In this document: piece by piece, positions 8,111 to 16,907 of the stretch | Position numbering within the stretch: position 1 is the stretch's first letter | Layout: every line of letters starts with the position of its first letter | Assembly (NCBI GenBank): GCA_016927905.1 | Contig: JAFGLW010000011.1 | Location: forward strand, 1 to 64,000 | Direction of reading: 5' to 3' | Source of the DNA: a candidate division CSSED10-310 bacterium | GTDB taxonomy: Bacteria > CSSED10-310 > JAFGJC01 | Length of the DNA stretch: 64,000 nucleotides | Translations under genes and position numbers: made by a program | Notes under the pieces: generated by a model | What the model was told of the DNA's origin: nothing | What the model saw: the letters and a program-made list of their open reading frames with translations, nothing else | Database searches by the model: none

Positions 8111-9524
8111 ATCCCTCAGCGGAATCGTTTGAGACATGTCGAAGGTAGTCGATCCCGGTCCGGGTGGATGCTTTCCGGAGCAGATCGGCACCCAGCCTGT
8201 TGGCGTTTTCCAGGATGGATGATTCCCGCCCGTTGGCCAGTCGTCCGTTGCGGACGACGATTCGGCCCTGGACGATCACCGCGTGGGCGCGATGGCTCGA
8301 ACCGGCGAATATCAGACCGGCGACCGGATCGTGCACGCCGGCATAATCGACGGAATCGATCCGGAAGAGGGCGATATCCGCGGGATATCCCGGAGCCAGC
8401 ACGCCGAAATCGTCGAACCCGAGCATCCTCGCACCGCCGGAAGTGGCCAGGGTCAGCGCCTGCCAGACATTCATAACAGCCGGACCTTTGAACACGCGCT
8501 GCAGATACAGACATTGCCGGATTTCGCCCAGCATGTCCGACGTATCGTTTGACGCCGGCCCGTCCACAGCCAGACCGACCGGTGCGCCGGCGGCCAGGAG
8601 TTCCGCCACGGGCGCTACACCGCTGCCCAGACGCATGTTGGATGACGGGCAATGAGCGACTCCGGTTCCGGTCCGGCCGAACAGTTCGATTTCATCGGGA
8701 TTCAAATGCACGCAGTGGGCGAACCAGACATCGGGACCCAGCCAGCCGAGATTCTGCATCAGTTTGACCGGCCGGCAACCGAACCGTTTCAGGCAGTACT
8801 TCTCTTCGTCTCGTGTTTCGGCGAGGTGGGTGTGCAGTCTGACGCCGTATGATCGTGCCAGGTCGCGCGTTTCCGTCATCAGGCGTTCCGAGACCGAGAA
8901 GGGGGAGCAGGGGGCCAGGGCGATTCTCTGCATGGACCGGGGACCGGGATCATGAAATTTCTCGATCACTCTGCGGCTGTCCCGGATGATTTCGGATTCA
9001 GTCTGAACCAGGGAGTCTGGAGGTAACCCGCCCTTTGATTTACCCAGAGACATTGATCCGCGGGTGGCGATGAACCGGATTCCCATCTCCCGGGCGGCCT
9101 GGATCTGTATATCCAGCAGGTTGCCGGGTGCGGAATCGGGGAAGAGATAATGATGGTCCGTTGTGAGTGTGCAGCCTGTCAGGAGCAGTTCCGCGATTGC
9201 GGCCAGGGATCCATGATAGACTGATTCCGCATCGATTCCCTCCCAGATCCTGTAATGATGGGTCAACCAGTTGAACAGCCCGGCGTTCTGCATCCGGGGG
9301 ATCGTCCGGGTCAAGGTCTGGTAAAAGTGATGGTGTGTGTTCACCAGACCCGGGATGACGACACACGCCGTTGCGTCGAGAATTTCGAACCCGCCGGCTG
9401 GCAGGTTTGGACCGACGGCCGTGATATCGGTGTTTTCGATGGCGATATCGATATTTCGGGCAACGACGGCATCGGGTGCATTCAAGAACGCGGAATGTAT
9501 GTTCTGAATCAGCAGTTTTCCCAT
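8052..9524 (-). CDS. Amidohydrolase, 8-oxoguanine deaminase-like
   Basis: This metal-dependent amidohydrolase carries a composite-domain start (IQNIHSAFLN), the motif VIPGLVNTHHHFYQTLTR (HxH metal ligands), LHTHLAETRDEEKYC, WFAHCVHL and VGLAVDGPASNDTSDML with the catalytic Asp. The stretch CPSSNMRLGSGVAPVAELLAAG strongly resembles 8-oxoguanine deaminases and related atrazine-chlorohydrolase-type enzymes. It would deaminate an oxidised purine to urate. The ATG at 9524 has AGGA at about 10 nt; an ATG at 9548, 10 bp after the upstream stop, is also possible. It overlaps the convergent MobB-like gene by 59 bp. Confidence 0.88.
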   Translation of the reverse strand: MGKLLIQNIHSAFLNAPDAVVARNIDIAIENTDITAVGPNLPAGGFEILDATACVVIPGLVNTHHHFYQTLTRTIPRMQNAGLFNWLTHHYRIWEGIDAESVYHGSLAAIAELLLTGCTLTTDHHYLFPDSAPGNLLDIQIQAAREMGIRFIATRGSMSLGKSKGGLPPDSLVQTESEIIRDSRRVIEKFHDPGPRSMQRIALAPCSPFSVSERLMTETRDLARSYGVRLHTHLAETRDEEKYCLKRFGCRPVKLMQNLGWLGPDVWFAHCVHLNPDEIELFGRTGTGVAHCPSSNMRLGSGVAPVAELLAAGAPVGLAVDGPASNDTSDMLGEIRQCLYLQRVFKGPAVMNVWQALTLATSGGARMLGFDDFGVLAPGYPADIALFRIDSVDYAGVHDPVAGLIFAGSSHRAHAVIVQGRIVVRNGRLANGRESSILENANRLGADLLRKASTRTGIDYLRHVSNDSAEGFTGAGPGLIQSDRTESPGP

Positions 9525-9558
9525 AGCCGAGTTTTCCTGTTCCGGCATCCCGAAAACT

Positions 9559-10338
9559 TCAGAATACCAGGATGTCCAGGTCTTTGGGTATCAGGATGCT
9601 GCCGTGATATTGAAGAGCGGCTTCATTCCGGAATTCATTCTCATCGAGGGTTTCGCCTGTATCCAGGTGCACCAGCACCAGCGATGAAACCCCCGCTTCC
9701 CGGGCGACGATTGCAGCGTCCCGGGCCGTGCAGTGACCGTATTCGTCCGCTTTACCTTTGTGGCTGTCGAGATAAGTCGATTCGTGTACCAGAACGGTTG
9801 CATTCTCGGCCAGCGCACGGATGGCCGGAGAATACCGGGAATCACCTGAAAAAACGATGGATTTACCGGTTTGCAGCGATTCAATCCGATATGCCCTGGC
9901 GGCGCGACTGTGATTGGCCGGAGATGCGGTGATGTGATTGTGTTCAGTCCGGCAAACCTCGGTTCGGTCATCGGACGGCACGCGGATATGCCTGATGGAA
10001 AATGTCCGGATATCCGGACCCAGACCGTAGGAACGAAGCTGGTCCAGCAGCTGCTCGAATTCCTCTTCCGGTGCCGCGATAGGCAGGGGATCGGTTCTGC
10101 CGTTCAAGTACAAGTGAAACAGCAGGGCAGGCAGGCCGTAACAATGATCGATGTGCAGATGTGTGATCAGTATCAAATCCAGATCCAGCGGTTCTGAACC
10201 GGTCCGGAGAATTTTACGGGCTGGATCTCCGGCGCAATCGATGAGTATCTTGTCGGGACCGGATTCCAGCATGAAAAAAGTGTTGTCCCGGTCTGAAGTG
10301 ACGGAAGCACCTGAGGTGCCCAGAACGGACAGTTTCAT
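9559..10338 (-). CDS. Metallo-beta-lactamase-fold hydrolase, RNase Z-like
   Basis: This 259-residue protein opens with MKLSVLGTSGASVTSDRDNT and carries ITHLHIDHCYGLPALL, the HxHxDH dinuclear zinc motif. SIVFSGDSRYSPAI supplies the bridging Asp and VLVHESTYLD the next motif. DEYGHCTARDAA and LVLVHLDT supply the final histidines. This layout matches tRNase Z and related arylsulfatase-type enzymes; the flexible exosite arm is not evident, so a non-tRNA substrate is possible. The ATG at 10338 overlaps the stop of the upstream gene (ATGA), so the upstream extension of the frame is not used. Confidence 0.85.
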   Translation of the reverse strand: MKLSVLGTSGASVTSDRDNTFFMLESGPDKILIDCAGDPARKILRTGSEPLDLDLILITHLHIDHCYGLPALLFHLYLNGRTDPLPIAAPEEEFEQLLDQLRSYGLGPDIRTFSIRHIRVPSDDRTEVCRTEHNHITASPANHSRAARAYRIESLQTGKSIVFSGDSRYSPAIRALAENATVLVHESTYLDSHKGKADEYGHCTARDAAIVAREAGVSSLVLVHLDTGETLDENEFRNEAALQYHGSILIPKDLDILVF

Positions 10339-11930
10339 CTCTTTTTGCTGGGGCGATTGAGTATTTCCATGCCTTGCCGGGCAATTGCCAGTTCCGGATC
10401 CATCTGCAGGGCACGTCCATAATCTATGCGGGCCTGCGCGGTGCTGCCCCTTCGGTGATGGAGCAATCCCGACAGCGCCATGATGTGCGGATTGGTACCA
10501 AACTCCGTCAGGCATCGATCGATCAGCATCCGGGCGGCTTTCCATTGTTTTTGGTTTTGAATCATGATGTAGATCAGACGATGGTGATAATCCGCATTGC
10601 GGTCATCGAGATATATGGCGAATTTCAGATGAACGATGGCCAGGGGCGCTCGTTTTGTCCGGTACGCCTGCATTCCCTTGCGGTATTCGTGGTTTGCCAT
10701 CTGAAGTTTCTGGCGGATATCGACGGTATTCCTGATGGAATCGAATTGGTTTCGCAGGGTCATGTTGGTGAGAATCGTTTTGGATTCCTCCAGGAGATTC
10801 AAGGCGGACATGGCGTATTCTTGAATTTCTGCATACGGCGAAGACAGGTATGAGTTGATCTGGTTGTATTTTCGGTAATATGCCTGGTTGATCTGTTCGG
10901 TCGAACTGTGGATATCCACATCCAGCACATCGTAAGGGTCCCACTGGAATCCGGATTCGATTATCTGATTGAGGATCCCCTTTTCAATTTCGGGTCCGTC
11001 GGAGTCCAAATCGAGACCGGATGATTCGAGCATATCTTTGAAATCTTCCTCGGACAGGACGTCGCTGACCGGCTCCGGCTCCGGACTCCGGGTATCCGGT
11101 GCCTTTCTTGCGGTGGGTCCGGGTGGGGGTTGGGGAGGCGCAACGGAATCGAAGCGGATCCGGATCATACCCAGAGCGTGCAAGCCCAGAAGAATCCGGC
11201 TGAAGGCTTCCAGTCCCATTCCTTCGGCAGTCGTGGCGGACCGGATGGACACCGGTTTGCGGATGGATTTGAGGACGCGTTTTTCGACGGCGGTCAGGTT
11301 GATGGTGAATTTGGTGTCGTGTCCCATGACCGGTTCAACCGATGTGTCGGGTTGAGCCAGTATTTTCCGCAATCCGACAGGATCGGGAGCCACCTTGATT
11401 TCCCGCATTATCATCTCGGGTATTGAACGGTGGACTTTGAGGGGGGGATCCGGCCGGGTGACACGCGACATCTCCATAACATAGTCACCCTCCGCCCAGG
11501 ACATCAGATCGTGCAGGATCCGGCGGACACGCCGGTGCATGAATTCATCGATCTCACCGGGCTGCATCATGCCTTTCTGAATTCGGTCACTCAACATCTT
11601 CAGGGTTTGATCCTTTTCGTCTGGAACCGAATCCGTCGAAGCGGGCTGACTGTCCTTGAATTTTCCCATTTCGTGGAGGATATAATAGGAAGAATCCAGA
11701 GGATCGCTCGATTTGGCCTCGATCAGAAATCCGGATTTGAACCGAAGGGATTTGGTGGTATCGCCAAGATTACAGGCAAGGGTTCCGTTCATTCCCGTTG
11801 TATAAGCGAAAAAGAGCAATTCGCATACAGTCCGGTCGCTGAGTGTTCCATGGCGGACGCGGAGCTGTTCGGAGGGTGTCCGGCGGCCATCTCCGGATAT
11901 GTTATCCGGTGGTTTGGCTTTTTCCATCAT
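10335..11930 (-). CDS. PATAN (DUF4388-like) - J-like - TPR protein
   Basis: This 531-residue cytoplasmic protein has three parts. Residues 20-135 look like a PATAN/DUF4388 domain (GTLSDRTVCELLFFAYTTGMNG). A low-complexity Pro/acidic linker at 260-330 follows. Residues 335-405 resemble a degenerate DnaJ-type J domain (DPYDVLDVDIHSSTEQINQAYYRK) without a visible HPD motif, and the last 120 residues form TPR-like helices (AIVHLKFAIYLDDRNADYH, YGRALQMDPELAIARQGME). Proteins of this design occur in deltaproteobacteria and link gliding, surface sensing or gene control. Function here is unknown. It is coupled to the RNase Z-like gene by an ATGA overlap. Confidence 0.75.
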   Translation of the reverse strand: MMEKAKPPDNISGDGRRTPSEQLRVRHGTLSDRTVCELLFFAYTTGMNGTLACNLGDTTKSLRFKSGFLIEAKSSDPLDSSYYILHEMGKFKDSQPASTDSVPDEKDQTLKMLSDRIQKGMMQPGEIDEFMHRRVRRILHDLMSWAEGDYVMEMSRVTRPDPPLKVHRSIPEMIMREIKVAPDPVGLRKILAQPDTSVEPVMGHDTKFTINLTAVEKRVLKSIRKPVSIRSATTAEGMGLEAFSRILLGLHALGMIRIRFDSVAPPQPPPGPTARKAPDTRSPEPEPVSDVLSEEDFKDMLESSGLDLDSDGPEIEKGILNQIIESGFQWDPYDVLDVDIHSSTEQINQAYYRKYNQINSYLSSPYAEIQEYAMSALNLLEESKTILTNMTLRNQFDSIRNTVDIRQKLQMANHEYRKGMQAYRTKRAPLAIVHLKFAIYLDDRNADYHHRLIYIMIQNQKQWKAARMLIDRCLTEFGTNPHIMALSGLLHHRRGSTAQARIDYGRALQMDPELAIARQGMEILNRPSKKR

Positions 11931-12015
11931 TGGATCCAGGCAAAATGATATCTCCCACGGCTGACTTCACTGAGAAATTTAGCAAAATCCCGCAGGATTT
12001 GTCAATCTTGGACCT

Positions 12016-13197
12016 TCAGCTGAACTGCAGGATCACCTTGGGATGCGCAGTGATGGCTTCCTCCAGCAGATCGGGAGTGTACTGATCGATATGGAAAACG
12101 GTGCCTTCGCCGCCGGCGAGAATTACATTCAGGATTTTATCCTGAATACCGTTCTGTTTGGATTCCAGAAGATTTTTGGTGATGAACCATGTCCGGAATA
12201 TCTGCCGGCCGATCACGCTGTGCAGGGATATGCCGTTTACGATCAACCGGTCGAAATCCTGTAATATGGAATTGCCGGATTTCAATCCGAACAGAACGAC
12301 ATCTCCGCCTCTGCGAACAGATTTAATGGCGTTGTTCAGAGACGAATTGAAGCCGGACATTTCCATCGCCACATCCGCACCGATGCCGTTTGTGCAATCC
12401 AGGACCGCGTCAACCACCTTCCGGTCGTGTTGCCATGATTTGGATTTCCGGGCATCCGGCTCCAGCGCAATGACCTCATCGGCGCCGAGTGCCAGGGCCA
12501 TTTCCCGGTGTTTTTCCAGCGGTTCGATTCCGATGATCCGGCCTGCGCCCAGCGCCCGGGCCACCAGAACGGCGAACAGCCCGATTGTTCCGCACCCGAA
12601 TATCGCCAGGGTTTTGCCTCTGAGATCCACCTTGGTGCAGCAGTGCACGGCGTTCCCGAAAGGTTCCTGTACGGCTCCGACCTTCAGGGATATCTTATTT
12701 TTATCCGTGCGCCAAAGGCTTTTTGCGGGGAGTTTGATGTATTCGGCGAAACAGCCGTCGCGGGAAATGCCGATAATGATATCATCGGCACAGACATGGG
12801 TATCTCCGATCCGGCACTGGTAGCAGGACCCGCAGATGATATGCGATTCGGTCGTGACGATATCTTTTGGCTTGAATCCGAACAACCGGCGGGCGCGCGA
12901 TCCCACCTGGACGATTTCTCCCAGCAATTCGTGCCCGATGATACGCCTGGATTTCTTCTCCTTTTTCAAAGAATCGAAAATGGCGCCTTTGAAGGAGTTT
13001 CTGAACCAGATGCCTCTATCCGAGCCGCAGAATCCGGCGTAAATGACCTTGATCAGGACATTGTCCGAATCGTCGGGATCCGTGTGTTCATCCAGTACCG
13101 GTTTGGGCACTTCCATCTTACGGAATCCTTTTGATCGCTCCCAGTCGTCGATCTGCTTGTCGAAAACCAGAGCCCACATCATTTCCTGTTTTGCCAT
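12016..13197 (-). CDS. Zinc-dependent alcohol/polyol dehydrogenase (MDR family)
   Basis: This 393-residue medium-chain dehydrogenase shows catalytic zinc ligands in AGFCGSDRG and IIGHELLGEIV, and the structural-zinc cysteine cluster in CGSCYQCRIGDTHVC. The nucleotide-binding glycine motif is IFGCGTIGLFAVLVARALGA. It most resembles threonine or sorbitol dehydrogenase-type enzymes; the substrate is unknown. The ATG at 13197 overlaps the stop of the upstream vertex-protein gene (TGATG) with AGGAGA before it. This coupling to three microcompartment proteins suggests that the enzyme works in or at a compartment. No N-terminal encapsulation helix is obvious. Confidence 0.88.
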   Translation of the reverse strand: MAKQEMMWALVFDKQIDDWERSKGFRKMEVPKPVLDEHTDPDDSDNVLIKVIYAGFCGSDRGIWFRNSFKGAIFDSLKKEKKSRRIIGHELLGEIVQVGSRARRLFGFKPKDIVTTESHIICGSCYQCRIGDTHVCADDIIIGISRDGCFAEYIKLPAKSLWRTDKNKISLKVGAVQEPFGNAVHCCTKVDLRGKTLAIFGCGTIGLFAVLVARALGAGRIIGIEPLEKHREMALALGADEVIALEPDARKSKSWQHDRKVVDAVLDCTNGIGADVAMEMSGFNSSLNNAIKSVRRGGDVVLFGLKSGNSILQDFDRLIVNGISLHSVIGRQIFRTWFITKNLLESKQNGIQDKILNVILAGGEGTVFHIDQYTPDLLEEAITAHPKVILQFS

Positions 13198-13517
13198 CAA
13201 GATCTCCTTTCGCTCGAATCCGCATTCATCCTGTAAAGCCGATCCCGGATTTCCATCTCATCGATCACGCCGACAACAATCGTTCTGACCGGTGCATTTT
13301 TCGATTTCAGTACGGTACGTGCAGAACCGCCTTCATCCAGAACCAAAACGATATCTCCCGGACCGGCGTCGATGCCGGCGCATACCGCCAGCACCGGTTC
13401 CCCGTAAACCACCGGTGGATTGCCGTTCATGGCTCGGACTACCAGAAGTCTGGTATTTTCAAGACCGGGTGATTTCCGGGTTGCCCAAACCCGGCCGACG
13501 ACTCTGGCAACGTACAT
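13197..13517 (-). CDS. BMC vertex protein (EutN/CcmL family), copy 1
   Basis: This 106-residue pentameric shell-vertex protein reads MYVARVVGRVWATRKSPGL near the N terminus and has LAVCAGIDAGPGDIVLVLDEGGSAR in the middle. It ends the fold with VRTIVVGVIDEMEI. In known microcompartments such pentamers cap the 12 vertices of the shell. The C-terminal 20 residues extend beyond the usual fold. The start overlaps the preceding gene's stop by one base (TGATG), so the gene is coupled both upstream and downstream. Confidence 0.92.
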   Translation of the reverse strand: MYVARVVGRVWATRKSPGLENTRLLVVRAMNGNPPVVYGEPVLAVCAGIDAGPGDIVLVLDEGGSARTVLKSKNAPVRTIVVGVIDEMEIRDRLYRMNADSSERRS

Positions 13518-13789
13518 CAGTACCCGCTTTCAAAGTCCGCACCGTCGATGATCCCGACAATAGCGGCATCGATCGGGGGATTGGTTTGGACCGCGATGGA
13601 TGCATCCCGGGCTTCGACAAAAAAAACATGTTCACCGGCACCAGCTCCCACCGCGTCAGCCGCCACCAGGACCTCCTTCATCGGAGTGCCGTCCCATCCG
13701 GTTCGCCTGAGCAGCAGAAGTTTCACTCCGGTGAGTGATTCCACCTTGCGAGTTGCCATGATCCGGCCGATCACCACGGCCGATTTCAC
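13517..13789 (-). CDS. BMC vertex protein (EutN/CcmL family), copy 2
   Basis: This 90-residue member of the same family shows VVIGRIMATRKVESLTGVKL, VAADAVGAGAGEHVFFVEARDAS and DAAIVGIIDG. These are the full set of EutN/CcmL landmarks. The start is GTG at 13789, which overlaps the stop of copy 3 in GTGA. It differs clearly from copies 1 and 3, so the trio is not a recent triplication; multiple distinct vertex proteins per locus are known in several microcompartment types. Confidence 0.92.
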   Translation of the reverse strand: MKSAVVIGRIMATRKVESLTGVKLLLLRRTGWDGTPMKEVLVAADAVGAGAGEHVFFVEARDASIAVQTNPPIDAAIVGIIDGADFESGY

Positions 13790-14088
13790 GGCGTTTCCTC
13801 GGATTTATTGAATACTGTGGATCCGTTGCATTCCACCAGATCGACAATGGCCATGATGACGCAGTCACAGGGTGTGTCCCTGGTCAGCTCGGTCTGCCTG
13901 GCGGAAGAACCGGAGGCAAAAAGAACCAGTTCACCCTCTCCGGCACCCACCGCATCAACCGCGACCAGATAACCACCCGAAGGATTGAATTTTTCATCAA
14001 GCGGCTGAATCAGCAGCAGTTTCCGGTTGGATATCCCGGCATCTTTCTGAGTAGCGACCACCGTTCCGATGATTTGTGCAAACTTCAC
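13786..14088 (-). CDS. BMC vertex protein (EutN/CcmL family), copy 3
   Basis: This is the promoter-proximal member (100 residues). It reads VKFAQIIGTVVATQKDAGI, then LVAVDAVGAGEGELVLFASGSSAR and DCVIMAIVDLVE. The start is GTG at 14088, with GGGGGGAG upstream at good spacing; the frame continues upstream but that part does not belong to the family. Transcription probably starts in the 220-bp gap shared with divergent yihY. It leads the four-gene set of three vertex proteins and a dehydrogenase. Confidence 0.9.
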   Translation of the reverse strand: MKFAQIIGTVVATQKDAGISNRKLLLIQPLDEKFNPSGGYLVAVDAVGAGEGELVLFASGSSARQTELTRDTPCDCVIMAIVDLVECNGSTVFNKSEETP

Positions 14089-14309
14089 TGCAGGCTCCCC
14101 CCCAATTCGGTTTATACGCCTGAAATGCAGACAATGCCGATCCCACTCTCCAGGCGTCACCAGGATAAACACTATCCATCAGCCGCCGACTATTTTCAAG
14201 AGCCAGTTGACTTTTACGGCATCCCGGGATCGGTTTCGATTCGGGATAACCGGAATCCGGGGGTTTCTTGTATTTTTACATTTCTGCTTCTAAACTCACT
14301 GAGGATTCA

Positions 14310-15626
14310 ATGAAGCGATCGTTCATGTCAGATATCCGGGCGGTCCTGAATGCCGCCTATAACGGGACGGATCCATCCTGGGACAGGGGATACCGCCGGG
14401 TCGTGTCGCTGCTGCTCCGCTATGGAATCCATACTGGTTCCCAGTTCAACCGGGACCGGTGTTTCCTGCGGGCCGCCGCCCTGACTTACACCACAATCCT
14501 GACCCTCATTCCCATTCTGGTCCTGATTTTCGTGATTTTTCAGGCATTCGGCGGACTGGAAACCTTGCGAGATCAACTGGAGACATTTCTGTTCAGCCAC
14601 ATGCTTCCGGAATCCGTGGTCAATGTCCGGGACTACATTCAGGGATTCATCCATGGATTCAACTCCAGGACGGTTTCGGTCGTCAGCATTGTGTTCCTGC
14701 TGTTCGCGGCATATGGACTGTTCTCGTCAATTGAATCCTCATTGAACGCCGTCTGGAATGTCTCCACCCCGGCCCGGATTTTTTCCCGGATGGTCAATCT
14801 CTGGTTCATCCTGACCGTTACGCCATTGTTTCTGGGATATTCCATATATCTGTCCAAGAAGTTTCTGGACTTGAAAGATTCCCAGGTCCTCGGGCTCGAT
14901 CTGCTGTATGCAACCCTGATGTGGATTGCTCCCACGCTCCTGACGTGGCTGGCTCTGTTTCTGATCTACCGGCTGGTACCCAGGGCGTCGGTGACCTGGC
15001 AGTCGGCGGCGATCGGCGGTTTTATCGCAGCCGTCTGGTGGGAAATGAGCAAATTCGGATTCAATGTTTACGTCGAGTATTTGATCAGCATGGAGCTGCT
15101 ATACGGCTCCTTTATTCTTCTGCCGCTTTTTCTGATCTGGATCGATCTGTCCTGGATCATTATTCTGGGGGGAGCGGAACTGGGGTATACTCATCAGAAT
15201 CTGACCCGTCTTCATGCCGCCGTACGCGACCAGGACAAGGATTCCGGGCGTGCGCTGTCCGCTGAACCCGCCCTGCGGATCATGTTCCTGATCGGACGGG
15301 CTTTCAGGTTGGGCGACGGGCCGGTTTCGAGAGACGCTGTTCTGGCGGTTCCGGGGATGGACGGCGAAACCGCCGGGGATTATCTGGGTGCACTGGAGCG
15401 GGCCGGGCTGATCCTGTCCACCCGGAGGCGCGATCATTATACTCTGGCCCGGAGTCCGGATCGGATCCGGCTGAACGCGGTTTTCGATATTTTTGATCCG
15501 GAGGACGTTTCCGGGAAGATTCGATCCGGTATCGACGCATTCCTGGCGGATTACCGGGGAAAACGGACCGACATGCTCGAAACGATGACACTGGCGGATC
15601 TAATAAACCATGATCTTGGGGCTTGA
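14310..15626 (+). CDS. YihY/BrkB-family membrane protein
   Basis: This 438-residue inner-membrane protein has about six transmembrane segments in residues 50-310 (ALTYTTILTLIPILVLIFVIF, VSIVFLLFAAYGLFSSIESSLNAVW, LLTWLALFLIYRLVP, GSFILLPLFLIWIDLSWIIILGGAELGY). This is the UPF0761/YihY pattern, formerly misnamed RNase BN. A cytoplasmic C-terminal domain of about 120 residues looks like a winged helix (AVLAVPGMDGETAGDYLGALERAGLI). Transport or lipid-handling roles are suspected for the family. The ATG at 14310 follows GAGG. It overlaps tsaB by 17 bp. Confidence 0.88.
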   Translation: MKRSFMSDIRAVLNAAYNGTDPSWDRGYRRVVSLLLRYGIHTGSQFNRDRCFLRAAALTYTTILTLIPILVLIFVIFQAFGGLETLRDQLETFLFSHMLPESVVNVRDYIQGFIHGFNSRTVSVVSIVFLLFAAYGLFSSIESSLNAVWNVSTPARIFSRMVNLWFILTVTPLFLGYSIYLSKKFLDLKDSQVLGLDLLYATLMWIAPTLLTWLALFLIYRLVPRASVTWQSAAIGGFIAAVWWEMSKFGFNVYVEYLISMELLYGSFILLPLFLIWIDLSWIIILGGAELGYTHQNLTRLHAAVRDQDKDSGRALSAEPALRIMFLIGRAFRLGDGPVSRDAVLAVPGMDGETAGDYLGALERAGLILSTRRRDHYTLARSPDRIRLNAVFDIFDPEDVSGKIRSGIDAFLADYRGKRTDMLETMTLADLINHDLGA

Positions 15627-16314
15627 AACGTCCACAAAATTCGGCGGAGTCGCCCTGGTGGATGGAACCGGTACGCGCGCGGTCATCCGATTCACTGCGG
15701 AAGTGAATGCATCCGAACTGCTTCTTCCGTCCATCGCCGGGCTGCTCCGGGAAAACAATTGCCGGATTGCGGATATCAGACGTATCGGCGTGTCGATCGG
15801 TCCCGGATCGTTCACCGGTTTGCGGGTCGGGTTGACGGCGGCGAAGACGCTGGGGTATTTCAACGATATACCGGTCACATGTATCCCGACGCTGGATGTG
15901 CTGGCGTATCAGGCGCGTTCTTATGGGGCGGTCATCTCCGTTCTCATGGATGCACGGAAGGGGGAGGTTTACGGGAGTGTGTACTGCGGGGGCGAAATTG
16001 TGAGATCCTTGACCGATACCCGGGTTTGCACGGTGGAGGAGATACTGACCGCTTCCGGCTGCGATGCCGTGACCGGCGACGCCATCAAGCGGTACCGGGA
16101 GCGGATCGATACCGCCTGCGGCGGCATGGGGCGTTTTACGCCCGAAACCATCTGGTGTCCGGATCCGGAGCAGGTTGCCCGGCTGTCCGCGGATTTCGGG
16201 TATCCGGAATACCGGGGGGAAGCGCTGTTTGATCTCACCCCACTGTACATCCGCCGGTCGGAGGCTGAAATCCGGTGGGACCCAAAGCAGGATCGCCGGG
16301 GTTCACTCCCGTGA
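15610..16314 (+). CDS. tsaB: tRNA threonylcarbamoyladenosine biosynthesis protein TsaB
   Basis: This 234-residue ASKHA-fold protein begins MILGLETSTKFGGVALVDG. The diagnostic motif GVSIGPGSFTGLRVGLTAAKTL is present, followed by VLMDARKGEVYGSVY. TsaB is the dimerisation partner of TsaD in the t6A37 modification complex. The next gene codes for the TsaC-type enzyme of the same pathway, overlapping by 4 bp (GTGA), which supports the assignment. Confidence 0.94.
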   Translation: MILGLETSTKFGGVALVDGTGTRAVIRFTAEVNASELLLPSIAGLLRENNCRIADIRRIGVSIGPGSFTGLRVGLTAAKTLGYFNDIPVTCIPTLDVLAYQARSYGAVISVLMDARKGEVYGSVYCGGEIVRSLTDTRVCTVEEILTASGCDAVTGDAIKRYRERIDTACGGMGRFTPETIWCPDPEQVARLSADFGYPEYRGEALFDLTPLYIRRSEAEIRWDPKQDRRGSLP

Positions 16315-16907
16315 TTCGTTCCGGCAGCGATGCAGCGATGGTGATCGATGTGATTCGGCGGGGAGGTGTCGCCGTGGTTCCGACGGAAACGTCCTACATG
16401 TTGGCGGCGGACGTGACCAACCGGCATGCGGTTGAACGGGCATCGGCATTGAAGATCCGTCCGCCCGGGCACTCGTTTACGGTCGCATTCTGGAGCCGGG
16501 ACGGCGCAGCGAGATGGACGGTCTGGGATGACCGGGCCGAGAAATTGGCCCGAGTGTTTCTGCCGGGGCCCCTGACATTGATTTTGAACATTCGCCCGGA
16601 CGCTCCCGTACAGTTCGCAGCGCGGGGTCGCACGCTGGGAATCCGAATACCCGGGTTTGATCCGCTGCTGCATCTTCTGGAGCGCACGGATATTCCGGTC
16701 ACGGCAACTTCCGCCAATCCGCACGGTGGCCCGGAACCCTACCGGATTGAAGATTGTGTCCCGGGAGCGGATATCTACTGGGATATGGGTGTTCTTGCGG
16801 AGAACAGACCCAGCACGATCGTCGATCTGACGGTCCGGCTGCCGGTCATCCGCAGGGAGGGCTCTATTCCCGGAGAAGTCATTTTCGGCGTTCTGGATGA
16901 AGCTTAG
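16311..16907 (+). CDS. tsaC: Sua5/YciO/YrdC-family L-threonylcarbamoyladenylate synthase
   Basis: This 198-residue protein makes threonylcarbamoyl-AMP for t6A. Visible family signatures are GVAVVPTETSYMLAADV, ALKIRPPGHSF (KxR-type ATP/threonine pocket, slightly divergent), FLPGPLTLILN and PVTATSANPHGG. GTG at 16311 overlaps the tsaB stop. The KIRP-x3-F region departs from the usual KxRP-x3-PL, so TsaC assignment rests partly on context. Its TAG stop interleaves with the TAA of convergent rseP (shared bases 16904-16907). Confidence 0.87.
   Translation: MIRSGSDAAMVIDVIRRGGVAVVPTETSYMLAADVTNRHAVERASALKIRPPGHSFTVAFWSRDGAARWTVWDDRAEKLARVFLPGPLTLILNIRPDAPVQFAARGRTLGIRIPGFDPLLHLLERTDIPVTATSANPHGGPEPYRIEDCVPGADIYWDMGVLAENRPSTIVDLTVRLPVIRREGSIPGEVIFGVLDEA

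Noticed and set aside
12016-13197. Dehydrogenase read as a signature enzyme of a complete ethanolamine or propanediol compartment.
   Set aside because: No lyase, diol dehydratase, aldehyde dehydrogenase or BMC-H gene is present in the window, so no such pathway can be assigned.
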